Shown piece after piece: positions 1 to 9,548 of a DNA stretch of 64,000 bases. The DNA lies in NCBI GenBank assembly GCA_022826805.1, contig JAJDUH010000042.1:1-64000 (forward strand), written 5' to 3'. The notes below the pieces were generated by a model. That model searched no databases. It was not told where the DNA came from and saw only the letters and a program-made list of their open reading frames with translations. Origin of the DNA: Candidatus Poribacteria bacterium. Lineage in GTDB: Bacteria > Poribacteria > WGA-4E > WGA-3G. Made by a program: the position numbers and the translations under genes. Each line of letters begins with the position of its first letter. Position 1 is the stretch's first letter.

Positions 1-55
1 TTCTCGTCATCGTCTTCACCTCAAAGTCGTTGTGGATTTTTAGGGTGAAGTATAG

Positions 56-87
56 CATGTATTGCGTGAAAACTCACGCAATACATG
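56..87. repeat. Perfect 14-bp hairpin
   Basis: Positions 56-69 and 74-87 are exact reverse complements around an AAAC loop. No T-tract follows on either strand, so it is not a classical terminator. It lies upstream of the first gene and may mark the end of a transcription unit outside the window. The rest of 1-290 holds no supported gene. Confidence 0.6.
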
Positions 88-290
88 CCCATATAAAATC
101 ATAACTCTACAAATCAAATCTTAAAACTAAATGACCCTATACTTCAGCCGTGATGTCTTGACATTCAGTGGAATTTCGGCTATAATTCATCAAAGAGACG
201 TGTTTGAACAAGGAATTATAACATTTAACTGAAACAGCTATTCGCAGAGGTCTTGGGATGCTGTGGATATCATAATGATTGGAGAAGACC

Positions 291-794
291 GTGAATTCAG
301 AAAATTTGAGAAACGCTTTGGTAAAGTCTAAAGACATTACCATTAATCTGTTAGGCGGTGTGCTATTCCAGACGCGGGTAGAACCGATTCGCGATGCGGA
401 TGGGAAAAGAGGATTAAAAGCACGCTGGGTTAGGGACCAAGGGGATAACTCAGTGGAGCTGCGTACACCTTCGGGCAGTGCTGATATCAAAATAGATAGT
501 GATACCGCACCGACTGTTGAGTATGTAGAAGATGGTGAAAGACGGACAATCGCCATCAGACATATCGACGGTCTCTCGTGTGAGTTAGACGAAGAAACGT
601 TGGACAGGATTGCCACACCCAGGGGTGCAGGAATTGCAATGGGTATTGGTGCGGGTGTCGGGTTGTTAGGTTGGTTTCTCATTTCTGTGATGCGCTCTCT
701 GGCAGTCGCGCGGGGCAGGCAAACCGACAACACAATTCCCCAAATTGTTTCCCAAGCAAATAGCGGTCAATCGACAGATTCTACGAGTGAATAG
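291..794 (+). CDS. Hypothetical single-span membrane protein
   Basis: I do not recognise a family. The product of about 167 residues has a mostly polar N-terminal part rich in beta-prone stretches, with one hydrophobic glycine-rich segment near residues 110-135, followed by a short polar tail, so it is probably a bitopic membrane protein. I prefer the GTG at 291 because GGAG lies about 6 bases upstream. The TTG at 279, in the same frame, has no ribosome-binding site. The gene ends 2 bases before the enolase-superfamily gene, so the two are probably co-transcribed. Confidence 0.6.
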   Translation: MNSENLRNALVKSKDITINLLGGVLFQTRVEPIRDADGKRGLKARWVRDQGDNSVELRTPSGSADIKIDSDTAPTVEYVEDGERRTIAIRHIDGLSCELDEETLDRIATPRGAGIAMGIGAGVGLLGWFLISVMRSLAVARGRQTDNTIPQIVSQANSGQSTDSTSE

Positions 795-796
795 GC

Positions 797-1990
797 ATGA
801 GAATTACAGCGGTTGATCCGTTTTATCTGAGGATGCCTGACATCACAACAGCGGCTGATGGGACACAGGATACACTCTTGGTGAGGATCCGCACTGATGT
901 AGGGCTTGAAGGGTGGGGAGAATGCGATGCCTCACCATTGGTGAGTCTTGCTGTCTATTGTTGCCCGATGTCCCATGGGAATATCATCAATATCCGTACT
1001 TCGTTAATTGGAGAGACGCTTGAGGGGCCTGAGGATGTCGTGCGACTAAGTGAGAAGGTGCTACGAAACGGACTGGATATTCAACAGATAGAACATGCCT
1101 ATAGTGGTGCCGAGGTCGCTTTGTGGGATCTTGTCGGGCAGAAGTTGAAGCAGCCGATTTACCGTCTCCTCGCCGAGATGTCAGGAACTTCTGATGTTCC
1201 ACACCCTAAATTGCCGTATGCGTCTGTCCTTTTCGGAGACACACCGGAAGCAACTTACCATATCGCCGTAGGGTTGCGCGAACAAGGATATCGTGCTGCG
1301 AAGTTCGGTTGGGGACCGATGGGCAAATTTGACGAAGTGAACGATATTGCGCTTGTCCGTGCGGCGCGCGAAGGTATGGGAATAGAAGCGCAGATTATGA
1401 TTGACGCCGGTGTGGTCTGGGGAACTGACCATGAAACGGCTTATCAACGTGCTGAGGCGTTTGCCCAATTTTCTCCGACATGGTTAGAGGAACCGCTGGC
1501 TCCTGATGCAGTTGATGCCTACGGCGCGCTTAAAGAAAAAAGTCCAAGTGTCCCAATCGCCGCCGGTGAAGGATCAAACATCTACCGGATGGCAGAAGAC
1601 CTCATTGTGCATGGCGGTATCCAGTTTGTGCAGATAGATGCTGGACGCATCGGTGGGATTATGCCTTCTTTTAAGGTCCGTCAACTCGCAGAACAGCACG
1701 GCATTCAGTACGTTAACCACACCTTTAAAAGCCACCTGAGTCTTGCCGCTGCACTTCATGTCTTTGCAACGAACCCTAATTTTACCCTATTGGAATATCC
1801 GGCAGCGGGATCGGAATTATCACAACGTTTGATAGCAGAACCATTTCTTGTCGAATCAGACGGGATGGTTCGAGTGAAAGAGCTTCCGGGACTCGGTGTG
1901 CGTGTGGATACAGAGGCTATTCGACCCTACTTGGCTCCAGTACGGATTGAAGTGAGAACGGATACGGTTTTTGAACAGGGAAATTTGTAG
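797..1990 (+). CDS. Mandelate racemase/muconate lactonizing enzyme family protein
   Basis: Enolase-superfamily enzyme of 397 residues, the usual length, expected to abstract an alpha proton from a sugar acid or similar carboxylate in the cytoplasm. Visible features are an N-terminal capping domain (residues 1-120) and a TIM barrel with a lysine in AAKFGWG (K169), a metal-ligand Asp in MIDAG (D203), an EEP motif (231-233), a third acidic ligand in GEG (E258) and a histidine in VNHTF (H308). This set resembles the mandelate racemase subgroup, but the substrate cannot be read from sequence. It directly follows the small membrane protein. In this setting an aldonate or uronate dehydratase role is plausible but unproven. 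Confidence 0.9.
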   Translation: MRITAVDPFYLRMPDITTAADGTQDTLLVRIRTDVGLEGWGECDASPLVSLAVYCCPMSHGNIINIRTSLIGETLEGPEDVVRLSEKVLRNGLDIQQIEHAYSGAEVALWDLVGQKLKQPIYRLLAEMSGTSDVPHPKLPYASVLFGDTPEATYHIAVGLREQGYRAAKFGWGPMGKFDEVNDIALVRAAREGMGIEAQIMIDAGVVWGTDHETAYQRAEAFAQFSPTWLEEPLAPDAVDAYGALKEKSPSVPIAAGEGSNIYRMAEDLIVHGGIQFVQIDAGRIGGIMPSFKVRQLAEQHGIQYVNHTFKSHLSLAAALHVFATNPNFTLLEYPAAGSELSQRLIAEPFLVESDGMVRVKELPGLGVRVDTEAIRPYLAPVRIEVRTDTVFEQGNL

Positions 1991-1998
1991 AAAAAAGA

Positions 1999-4482
1999 TT
2001 ACTTCCGAATCAGCATTTTTCGTGTAGCAGTAAACTTTCCTGCCGAAAGTGTATAGAAATAGACCCCACTCGCCACAGGTTCACCAAGTTTATTTCTACC
2101 ATTCCAATGTGCCGCACGACTCCGAGAGTTATAGATACCCGCTGGCTGCTGTCCTAATTCAAGCGTCCGGATCAGTTTCCCGTCTGTAGTATAGATGAAA
2201 ATACTGACATCGACAGATGCTGCCAATTGATATGGTATCCACGTCTCCGGGTTAAATGGATTTGGGTAATTGGGCAATAGTACTGTCTCTCTCGGAAGGG
2301 GCAGTGGCATCAGCAGTTGTTCTAACGCTGCAATACCTCTTTGGAAGGTTGGATCTCCAAGGTCATATTGTTTTGCTGCAAGGATCCAACGTTGTAGGTT
2401 TTCTGTTGCTAAGACAGGTGCCGCGGGAGTGTTTTCCTCAGACTCCAGTGCTTCTACAACCAATAACAGGTCCTCTCGATCTACGAAGCCGTCGTTGTTG
2501 ACATCTGAATTTAAATTCCGTCTTTGACCGACGAAGGAACCGAATTTGGAGGCGACCAGAACCAAATCATCTACATCAACTACACCGTCTTTGTTAACAT
2601 CAACCTGTGCTATGTTCCCCGTTCTAATTGGATATGTCTGACGTGTGATATTGCCATGCACATCAATAACTTGAAGTGTTACTTGCATCGCAGTACTGAT
2701 TTTTAATTGGGTTGTAGTGAATTCAATCAGCTTGGACTCACCGTTTAGGAGCTTGCATCTGTCCAGCTTAGACCCAGAAGACGGGTCGTCAGTAGCAGTT
2801 GGGATAAGGAACTGGGCTTGATGGAGACCATCGGCATCGATTACTTCAAAACGGAAATGAATTACGTTTCGTGGCAACGCGATCGGGGTCAGCATTTCAA
2901 TCGTTGTAGGTTCATTAAACGAGGTTTGGCTTGCGTTGAAGTAGCGGTGGACATCTAACCATTCGGTAGCACATTGGGACAACCTGTCTGGGTGGGCGCC
3001 GTAAGACATAAGGTAGGCATCGCTGCGGAAATCGTGTTCCAATCCAAAGGTGTGTCCCAATTCATGGGCAGTAACATTAATGCTAAAACACGTGCCAGAG
3101 GCCGGAATAATCGCATGTCCTCCGAGATCTCGCTGCTGCACCTCAACATCAAAGCTTTTCCAACTGCCACCCCCTACGCCGCATGTATTTTCACCCTCAA
3201 TGACCTGGCTACTAACATCTACAACAATAAGATAAATGTTCTTTGATGTGTCGAACTGTTTCTCGACTTCTTCCATAACTTTGTCAACCGTTTCGGTATG
3301 ATAGTAGTGACTGGTGAATCTCCCATTGATACGATGCACCACGGCTCTACCTGTTGTATCTGTTTCAAAGGTAAAGGTCTTTCTATCGAATCCACGGTTT
3401 TGCATCTGATCGGCGTAAAACTGCTGTGTGTCTTTTATTAATCTATCCAATTTTGTGTCGATGTTTAATTGGGATCGGCGGTTAATTGGAAGGAAATAGA
3501 TGAGCCTCACCATTTCTCGTTGTTGCAGGGTCTGTAGGTGGGTCTCTATATTCTGGAGACGGACAGTGCCATCATCACCGCTGCTAACAAGGGTTTTTCC
3601 ATTGGGGGAGAAAGCAGCCCCGTAAACCCAAGCGGAGTGCCCCGTCAAGGAAGTGATCTCCTCGCCACTTTCGACAGACCAGAGGGTTACCGCTGCATGT
3701 CCGGTGCTGGCGAGTGCTTTCCCATCCGGCGAAAAGTCAAGGGTATAAACGGTGCCTCTGTTCTCAAGTGTGCCGAGGTGCTCCCAGTTTGGGGCAGCCC
3801 ATAACTTGATCTGACCTTGGTATCCGGCAGTTGCGAGGGTTCTGCCGTCTGATAAAAATGTGACGGCGTACACGGCATTCGCATCACCTTCGAGCTGTGC
3901 GATAACTTGTCGCTCCTGAATGTCCCAAATCTTCACGATGCCCCCACCATCTCCAGCGGCGAGGAATCGTCCATTTGGAGAGAAGGCTAACGCCCAGACG
4001 TATTCGTCGTGTCGAAGTGTCGCTATCTCATTTTGCCTGCTGACCTCCCATAGTTTTACATGCTGACCGGCAGTTGCGAGGAGTTGTCCATTAGGTGAAA
4101 AGGCTACATCTTTGATTTGTGATCGGCTTCGATCGGTAATATGTTCCAAAGTCGCGATATGTTGTTCCTGCCGAATATTCCACAATTTGAAGGTCCAATC
4201 ATCACCGCCGCTGGCAAGCAATTGTCCATTGGGAGAGAACGCTATGGCGTTAACTTGATCGCTGTGCCCTCTGAACGTTGTTACGGTATCGTTCCGCCAA
4301 TCCCACAATTTGATCGTGTTGTTATCACCTGCACTGGCAAATAGTGATGCATTCACAGGGGAGAATTCCACCGTTCGGACAGTACCCCCGTGCCTCAGGA
4401 CAATGGGTTGCTGCTGGGCAAAATTTGGGTGCAAAAGACCGAATAGGAGAGTTAGGGTAGCAAATAGGGACCTGGGTCGCAT
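1999..4482 (-). CDS. Secreted WD40-metzincin protein with dockerin-like repeats and type IX-like C-terminal domain
   Basis: About 827 residues. The start at 4482 gives a good signal peptide (MRPRSLFATLTLLFGLLHPNFA) after GAGGG; the upstream extension of the open frame only overlaps the next gene. Domains in order: seven WD40 repeats (about residues 29-311) with SPNG.LLAS and D-G-T-x-K-L-W units; a metallopeptidase with HELGHTFGLEHD (zinc motif HExxHxxGxxH, about 473-484) and a Met-turn LMSYG (about 491); two calcium-loop repeats (DVNKDGVVD and DVNNDGFVD); a linker; and a last ~85 residues starting NYPNPFNPETWIPY and ending GVYFYTLSAGKF...KMLIRK, as in FlgD-like/type IX sorting domains. It lies 35 bases downstream of the PorV-like gene. 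An extracellular or surface metalloprotease is the likely role. Confidence 0.85.
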   Translation of the reverse strand: MRPRSLFATLTLLFGLLHPNFAQQQPIVLRHGGTVRTVEFSPVNASLFASAGDNNTIKLWDWRNDTVTTFRGHSDQVNAIAFSPNGQLLASGGDDWTFKLWNIRQEQHIATLEHITDRSRSQIKDVAFSPNGQLLATAGQHVKLWEVSRQNEIATLRHDEYVWALAFSPNGRFLAAGDGGGIVKIWDIQERQVIAQLEGDANAVYAVTFLSDGRTLATAGYQGQIKLWAAPNWEHLGTLENRGTVYTLDFSPDGKALASTGHAAVTLWSVESGEEITSLTGHSAWVYGAAFSPNGKTLVSSGDDGTVRLQNIETHLQTLQQREMVRLIYFLPINRRSQLNIDTKLDRLIKDTQQFYADQMQNRGFDRKTFTFETDTTGRAVVHRINGRFTSHYYHTETVDKVMEEVEKQFDTSKNIYLIVVDVSSQVIEGENTCGVGGGSWKSFDVEVQQRDLGGHAIIPASGTCFSINVTAHELGHTFGLEHDFRSDAYLMSYGAHPDRLSQCATEWLDVHRYFNASQTSFNEPTTIEMLTPIALPRNVIHFRFEVIDADGLHQAQFLIPTATDDPSSGSKLDRCKLLNGESKLIEFTTTQLKISTAMQVTLQVIDVHGNITRQTYPIRTGNIAQVDVNKDGVVDVDDLVLVASKFGSFVGQRRNLNSDVNNDGFVDREDLLLVVEALESEENTPAAPVLATENLQRWILAAKQYDLGDPTFQRGIAALEQLLMPLPLPRETVLLPNYPNPFNPETWIPYQLAASVDVSIFIYTTDGKLIRTLELGQQPAGIYNSRSRAAHWNGRNKLGEPVASGVYFYTLSAGKFTATRKMLIRK

Positions 4483-4517
4483 GTGAAAATTCCCTCTTGA
4501 GGCAGTTGCGAAGATGC

Positions 4518-5573
4518 CTAAAATTCTCCGGAGACAGAGATACGTTGCGAACCGCCGAGGGTGTGGGTATTGAAAGCGTAATTGATGAAGAAAGACATAG
4601 CATTTATCCGCAAGTGAAGTCCCGCACCTGCCGAAAGTCCATGTCCGTTCCAGCCGCCGCGGAGTGCGACGGTATTGAAGAGCCAATATTCCGCGCCTAT
4701 GCGTGGGACGAGGCCACCACCGCCACCTACTTCAAGATCATCTTGGTCGGTTTCAAGATCAGCACCGATAGCTCCTTTGCCAAGACGGGGCACAGTAAAG
4801 TGGTAAGCCGTGCCGAATCGGAATCGGCGCGTGCGGGTGAACGTCGGTTTGTCAGGCGTATCCCAACGGATCTGGGTGCCTGTTGCGTCTAATAACATTG
4901 CTCCGACCCGTAGGCCTTTATAAGGTTCTGCAATCAGTCCGATGTCAATACCGAAGCCGTTTCCGCTGTTTTGAAAAATGGATTGGTTGAGGAGTTTGAG
5001 ATTGCCACCAACGGCTGCCATAGAGTGGACTTGGCGGGCATAAGAGATAAGTAGGGCATTATCCGTATTGCTGAAATACTCGGCAATTTCTGGCTTGTCG
5101 ATATACGGTTCGCCGTCCTCTTTGATGCCGTTACCGTTTTTGTCCTGAAAATCGCCGAGGAAACCGTTATTGTTGACGTCGATGAAGGTGGTCCGTGGTA
5201 TATCGTCAATGCCGAGTCGAATCCAACTCAGACCAAGGCTGCCGATATCCTCGATTTGATAGACGTAGTTGATAAAATTGTAAGTGACCAAGCCCCTGCT
5301 TAGCCAGCTGCCGTCTCCCGTGCTGAAAGTATCGGAATACATGGCGGAAAAACTGTGTTTCTTAACTTTAGTAAGCCCAGCAGGGTTCCAGTAAGTAGCG
5401 GTGGCATCATCGGCAATGGCAACGAACGCACTACCCATTCCCAAAGCCCGCGCGCCTACACCGTGACTAAGAAACTCAGCAGCATGCGCGCCTTCATCGG
5501 CGGCGAGGGATGTCATTGCTGGAATGAGGTTTGCTATTAAAATAAAAAAATAAATCAGTCGAAATTTTATCAT
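4518..5573 (-). CDS. PorV/PorQ-like (UPF0164) outer-membrane beta-barrel protein
   Basis: 351 residues with a signal peptide (IPAMTSLAAD) and the hallmark N-terminal stretch FLSHGVGARALGMGSAFVA followed by ADDATATYWNPAGL, as in the FadL-like PorV/PorQ family. An insertion around residues 135-160 holds a calcium-loop-like D-V-N-N-N-G and D-K-N-G-N-G series. The end is typical of a beta-barrel (ISVSGEF, terminal Phe). In Bacteroidetes, PorV shuttles type IX cargo to the attachment complex. Here it is upstream of a gene with a type IX-like C-terminal domain, which suggests cargo and shuttle travel together. That is inference: no other type IX component is in the window. Confidence 0.8.
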   Translation of the reverse strand: MIKFRLIYFFILIANLIPAMTSLAADEGAHAAEFLSHGVGARALGMGSAFVAIADDATATYWNPAGLTKVKKHSFSAMYSDTFSTGDGSWLSRGLVTYNFINYVYQIEDIGSLGLSWIRLGIDDIPRTTFIDVNNNGFLGDFQDKNGNGIKEDGEPYIDKPEIAEYFSNTDNALLISYARQVHSMAAVGGNLKLLNQSIFQNSGNGFGIDIGLIAEPYKGLRVGAMLLDATGTQIRWDTPDKPTFTRTRRFRFGTAYHFTVPRLGKGAIGADLETDQDDLEVGGGGGLVPRIGAEYWLFNTVALRGGWNGHGLSAGAGLHLRINAMSFFINYAFNTHTLGGSQRISVSGEF

Positions 5574-5592
5574 AAATTCTAAGTGGTTATCG

Positions 5593-5640
5593 GTGAGGTA
5601 AAGTTTGCAAGTTTAAAAGTGAGGCTAAAGTTTGCAAGTT
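5593..5640. repeat. Direct repeat upstream of PorV-like gene
   Basis: Two near-identical 21-22 bp copies (5593-5613 and 5619-5640) of GTGAGG(C)TAAAGTTTGCAAGTT, with a related inverted fragment at about 5660-5670. They sit just upstream of the start at 5573 and could be an operator or a decayed repeat. Confidence 0.5.
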
Positions 5641-5672
5641 ATTGTCCGAGCGACAGCACACTTTGCAACTTT

Positions 5673-7634
5673 TTAGCCCGGCGCGAAGTCGTAGATCGGT
5701 TCACGAATAATAACGCTTAAAACACTCCAGAAGGCACCGACACAGTATTCGCCGAGGATCACACCAAAAAAGAAGAAGACCATCGTTCGATAGGTACCCG
5801 GTCCCCCGAATCGGAGTGCCATCCATTTAAGAAAACTACTGATAATCAGGCAACTCCAAAAATAGCCAACACCAAACGTCATAGAGATAGGATAGCCTGC
5901 TGGATGGAGGGGCCACCAGATGAAACGCATCCGCATGACCATCAGGAAGAAGGTGAAACCCATCCCGCCTGCCATGAATGCCATGGCAGTAACGTCTGGA
6001 TCGCGCGGGAAAGCAAACAGACCGGCGAGCCAACCGAATTGACCGATATGTCCAACCGAGGGTCCAATGCCCCCGCCTGCGCCTGTAACAGCACCGCCGA
6101 GCCGATAAAGTTCACTGAGTGTTGCCCAAAATGATGCAAGAGATCCGAGAACGACTGCGATAACCATCGCAAGCACCAGCCGTTTCGTGTTCATATTTGC
6201 CCGTTCCGCCATTTTAAAGGATTCAAGTTGGTGGGGCATGATATGTTCGCGATAGCCGCGTCCGCTGAAGAACCAAAAGTAGGGAAAAACTGTCAAGTTA
6301 TTCGGTCCGATGCGACGCGTTCCCAAGATATTGACTAAGAACTGTTGCGCATTACACATCCCCGCCATTTCATGTGCAGGAGGACCGAGTTCCGCACGAA
6401 CGCGCGTAATGGCGATCGAAATGGCAAAGAAAAAGGCAAAGAAAGGGAGAATAATTGGAATTGTCATTCCCGCTTTTAGACAGAACCAGATAATATAGAG
6501 ACTGGAGAGAACGATGAGCAGGAGTGCCGTTCGATAGCGGATAGGTTCTTGTGAGTCGTCAATGCCACCCGGCATGCCCAAGAGTGTGCGCACGACATTT
6601 GCAATGTGTCTGCGCGTTACAATGAGAGCGATGACAAAGATAGCCATCCAGCCGCCAATTGACTGTTCACTACCATACGGGAACGGGGCTGGGATTGCGA
6701 CCGCGCTGCCAAAAACGCGCTGTGCCTTCTCAAACAGATAGAAAAACCAAAGGGAGAAGGAAAGATCGAGCGGTAAAAGGAACCCTAAGCCGATTACAAA
6801 TGGGTAGAGCGGAACGGGGATATTGCCGACGGCGTTCCACGGTTTTTCGGTGAAGGCTGTACCCCAATTCCGGGCGTTGTGACGGACGCTGAAATCTGGG
6901 AGTATTGGAAAAAAGTGTGCTAAGCCGTGCCAGATATTCAATGCGGCAGCGATGATGAAACCATACCATAGGACACGATTTCGGAAGAGTTGTGCCGTTC
7001 CACCTCTTTCCGTAATTGCCATCGGGAGCTGGATAATCGGATACGCTAATTTCTCATGTTCTGTCCACTGTTTTCGGATAAGCACGTTTATGCAGATCAT
7101 AATGATGCCGAGGGCAACAACAAGCGATGTCCACCACAAAGTCGGCATGATCCATGCGCCACCAATTTTAGCGTTATAAAAGGGCGTGTTGCCTTCGTAA
7201 AATCCACGGATAATCTCCTTGTCTGAGACGACGAGATGTTGTGGAATGTAGGTATGGAACATGTCCGCCCAATCGTTTTCAATTGTTGCGAACCAGAATG
7301 CGTGAGGGAGTGCTGGAATTGTGAGGGCTAACGTATCATGACCCGCCAAGCCAGATGCGATAGAGAGCATCGCGTAGATGGTAATCATCTCACCCTGGGT
7401 CAGTGCCGATCGTGGAGCAACCCGTTTTAGGATGAGATTAATCAAGATCAGGAAGAAGATGTTGAGAACGACGTTCCAAAATAGGGAGATGGTAGTTGGA
7501 TGGCCAGAGTGCCAAACACACTCAACTTCAATGACCCAAAAGACATTGGGCGGGATTAAAAAGATCGCAATGAGTATAGCACGCCATGTGACACCAGACG
7601 CATGGTGCTGGTCTTGTTGATCTAAATTTTGCAC
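5673..7634 (-). CDS. Polytopic membrane protein, DUF6785/DUF6784-type
   Basis: 653 residues with about 14 strongly hydrophobic segments across the whole length, beginning with VTWRAILIAIFLIPPNVFW. It resembles large membrane proteins, common in Poribacteria and Planctomycetes, that carry DUF6785 and DUF6784. These look transporter-like, perhaps distantly related to oligopeptide transporters, but no substrate is known to me. The start is GTG at 7634; AGGAAGCG lies upstream at a loose distance. The gene stands between the PorV operon and a sugar kinase, with short gaps of 99 and 143 bases. Confidence 0.7.
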   Translation of the reverse strand: MQNLDQQDQHHASGVTWRAILIAIFLIPPNVFWVIEVECVWHSGHPTTISLFWNVVLNIFFLILINLILKRVAPRSALTQGEMITIYAMLSIASGLAGHDTLALTIPALPHAFWFATIENDWADMFHTYIPQHLVVSDKEIIRGFYEGNTPFYNAKIGGAWIMPTLWWTSLVVALGIIMICINVLIRKQWTEHEKLAYPIIQLPMAITERGGTAQLFRNRVLWYGFIIAAALNIWHGLAHFFPILPDFSVRHNARNWGTAFTEKPWNAVGNIPVPLYPFVIGLGFLLPLDLSFSLWFFYLFEKAQRVFGSAVAIPAPFPYGSEQSIGGWMAIFVIALIVTRRHIANVVRTLLGMPGGIDDSQEPIRYRTALLLIVLSSLYIIWFCLKAGMTIPIILPFFAFFFAISIAITRVRAELGPPAHEMAGMCNAQQFLVNILGTRRIGPNNLTVFPYFWFFSGRGYREHIMPHQLESFKMAERANMNTKRLVLAMVIAVVLGSLASFWATLSELYRLGGAVTGAGGGIGPSVGHIGQFGWLAGLFAFPRDPDVTAMAFMAGGMGFTFFLMVMRMRFIWWPLHPAGYPISMTFGVGYFWSCLIISSFLKWMALRFGGPGTYRTMVFFFFGVILGEYCVGAFWSVLSVIIREPIYDFAPG

Positions 7635-7777
7635 AATTTCGTTTTCGCTTCCTGCCGATTATAGAGAGGTCCAAAAGTTTTTATACTGGTCATAGTATTA
7701 TATATGAGTTGTTTATAGGTCTGCTTCTTCATAAAAATGTACGGTTAAAACCTTGCTTTCGGAATCATTGTTTCAAG

Positions 7778-9301
7778 TCAAAAGTGTGTGGGAGGTTCGA
7801 GTTCTGTCAATTCCCACAGAATGTGTCCGAATTCAAAAGCGCCGGCTGCATTACCTCTAATCAGTTCCGCGTCGATTCCCCATGCGAGTTTGTAAGCCGC
7901 GAGGATTTGTGTCAACGAACTCTCCACGTTACCGTGACAGAGCAAAGCGACAGTGCCGCCGCCACCACCGCCTGTAATTTTAGCACCGTAGATACCACCC
8001 TGTCTTCCTATTTTCCGAGCGATATTCACAAGACCGTCGACTTCGGGGGCACCCAGTCCTGCTAAGTCTCGGTAACTCGCGTTGGATTCGTACATGAGGG
8101 TTCCTGCCTCTCTAAGGTAGTCAGGAGTATGATCTGGATCGTTATCGGCACTTTTTATGGCGGTTATGAATTGCCTAACGCGTGCGTTTTCGTAGATATG
8201 ATGTTTTACTCGGTCCTTCACGACGTATGACTTATCGGGTTCTACTTGCGTAACAGGGTCAACGGTTTCACCATACGTGTTGAGGAATTCTTCGCCGTGC
8301 ATCTGTTCAGGCAGTAGGTCTTCGCATTGCTCGTGGAATTCCTGTATAGAGAGATTGCACAAGTAGTTATCTGCTAATGCCTCTGATATATTTCGAGTAC
8401 GCTGGTCCTCCCCCAGCCCCAGCAGGTTTGTATCAGTATCTGATGCGAAAGCCGCTTTGAGGATGGTCAGCCCCATAAAAGCACCGGTTCGCGTGTCAAT
8501 ATAGGCAGTGCTCCCTGTGCTTCTACGTACTGTCGTGTAGATACCGACAAAACTCACATTCGACGGGCATGAAACAAATTCTAAGATTTTATCGGGTTGA
8601 CAGAGGATTGAGACGATTTTTGTCGACGTGCCCGCGACGGAAGTTACCTGATCCATGATACCACAAGGTGCACCAACAATCCGGTTTTCAACGATTTGTG
8701 CAAGCCGCGCGATTTCTATCATTTCTAACTCTAAATTGTAGAGTTGATTGATAGCTGTTAACGTTGCTACCTCAACGGCTGCAGAAGATGCCATACCACC
8801 GCCCATAGGGATATTACTGTTGATAACGATTGTGGCACCATGCGGAAACTGGTCTATTTTTCCTTCCTTAAGAAGCACATAAAATGCGCCGAGTATGTAG
8901 CCTGCCCACGCTGTCGTCGGCTCTTTGTTGAAGAATTCCCGAATCTGCGAATACGTTTTAAAAGTGCCGTCAGTATAGAAGTCATTGAGCGATAGATGAA
9001 AGTTAGGTTTCAGCTGACTCCCCACACCGAGTGTAACCGCACACAGGTTTCTATCTTCTCTGGCTTGACATGCAGCGATCGCCGTTCGGTTGAGTGTCAT
9101 CTCAAAGACGTTCGCTCCACAGTAATCAGCAATACCGCCCATAATGTCGAGCCTCGCCGGCGCACAGGTCACGGTCACCTGTCCTCTTTTTTCTAAGCCA
9201 AAGGAAAAGAAAAGGTCAGGGGAGTCATCCTGTAAGAGGTATTCCAACTCAGAGACCTGAAAAGGTTTCACTTTGGGGCCGTGGAGTTGTTCGACTTTCA
9301 T
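7778..9301 (-). CDS. GHMP-family sugar kinase (galactokinase/L-arabinokinase-like)
   Basis: About 507 residues. The start is ATG at 9301 with GGGAAG just upstream; a TTG four codons earlier is less likely. Family motifs are visible: a substrate-binding segment APARLDIMGGIADYCG near the N terminus, the ATP-binding glycine/serine loop IPMGGGMASSAAVEV, and a C-terminal glycine-rich motif KITGGGGGGTVALL. The first motif is closer to plant L-arabinokinase (R-L-D-V-M-G-G-I-A-D-Y) than to galactokinase (G-E-H-T-D-Y). It probably phosphorylates a sugar at C1 for nucleotide-sugar salvage. Sugar specificity is inferred and untested. Confidence 0.8.
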   Translation of the reverse strand: MKVEQLHGPKVKPFQVSELEYLLQDDSPDLFFSFGLEKRGQVTVTCAPARLDIMGGIADYCGANVFEMTLNRTAIAACQAREDRNLCAVTLGVGSQLKPNFHLSLNDFYTDGTFKTYSQIREFFNKEPTTAWAGYILGAFYVLLKEGKIDQFPHGATIVINSNIPMGGGMASSAAVEVATLTAINQLYNLELEMIEIARLAQIVENRIVGAPCGIMDQVTSVAGTSTKIVSILCQPDKILEFVSCPSNVSFVGIYTTVRRSTGSTAYIDTRTGAFMGLTILKAAFASDTDTNLLGLGEDQRTRNISEALADNYLCNLSIQEFHEQCEDLLPEQMHGEEFLNTYGETVDPVTQVEPDKSYVVKDRVKHHIYENARVRQFITAIKSADNDPDHTPDYLREAGTLMYESNASYRDLAGLGAPEVDGLVNIARKIGRQGGIYGAKITGGGGGGTVALLCHGNVESSLTQILAAYKLAWGIDAELIRGNAAGAFEFGHILWELTELEPPTHF

Positions 9302-9548
9302 TTGTCTTCCCAATTAGGATGTCTTTGCGATAGTGTTGCTGACAACGCCTTTCCTAAGTGCAGGACGGAAAAACCAGTTGAACAGATTTGATTTTAGTCT
9401 ATCTAACTACAGCCTTAAACCGTTCCGAGTGCCCCTCGGAGACTAAACGTCTACTATGCCATATTATGCCAATCTGGTTAATTTATCAAGTCTTTTTTTC
9501 ATAAACATTGAGAGTGATTCTTGATGACAGCTGACCGTCGACGGTTAT

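Noticed and set aside
4483..4686. N-terminal extension of the WD40-metzincin gene to 4686
   Set aside because: It overlaps the PorV-like gene, adds basic residues before the signal peptide and has no ribosome-binding site.
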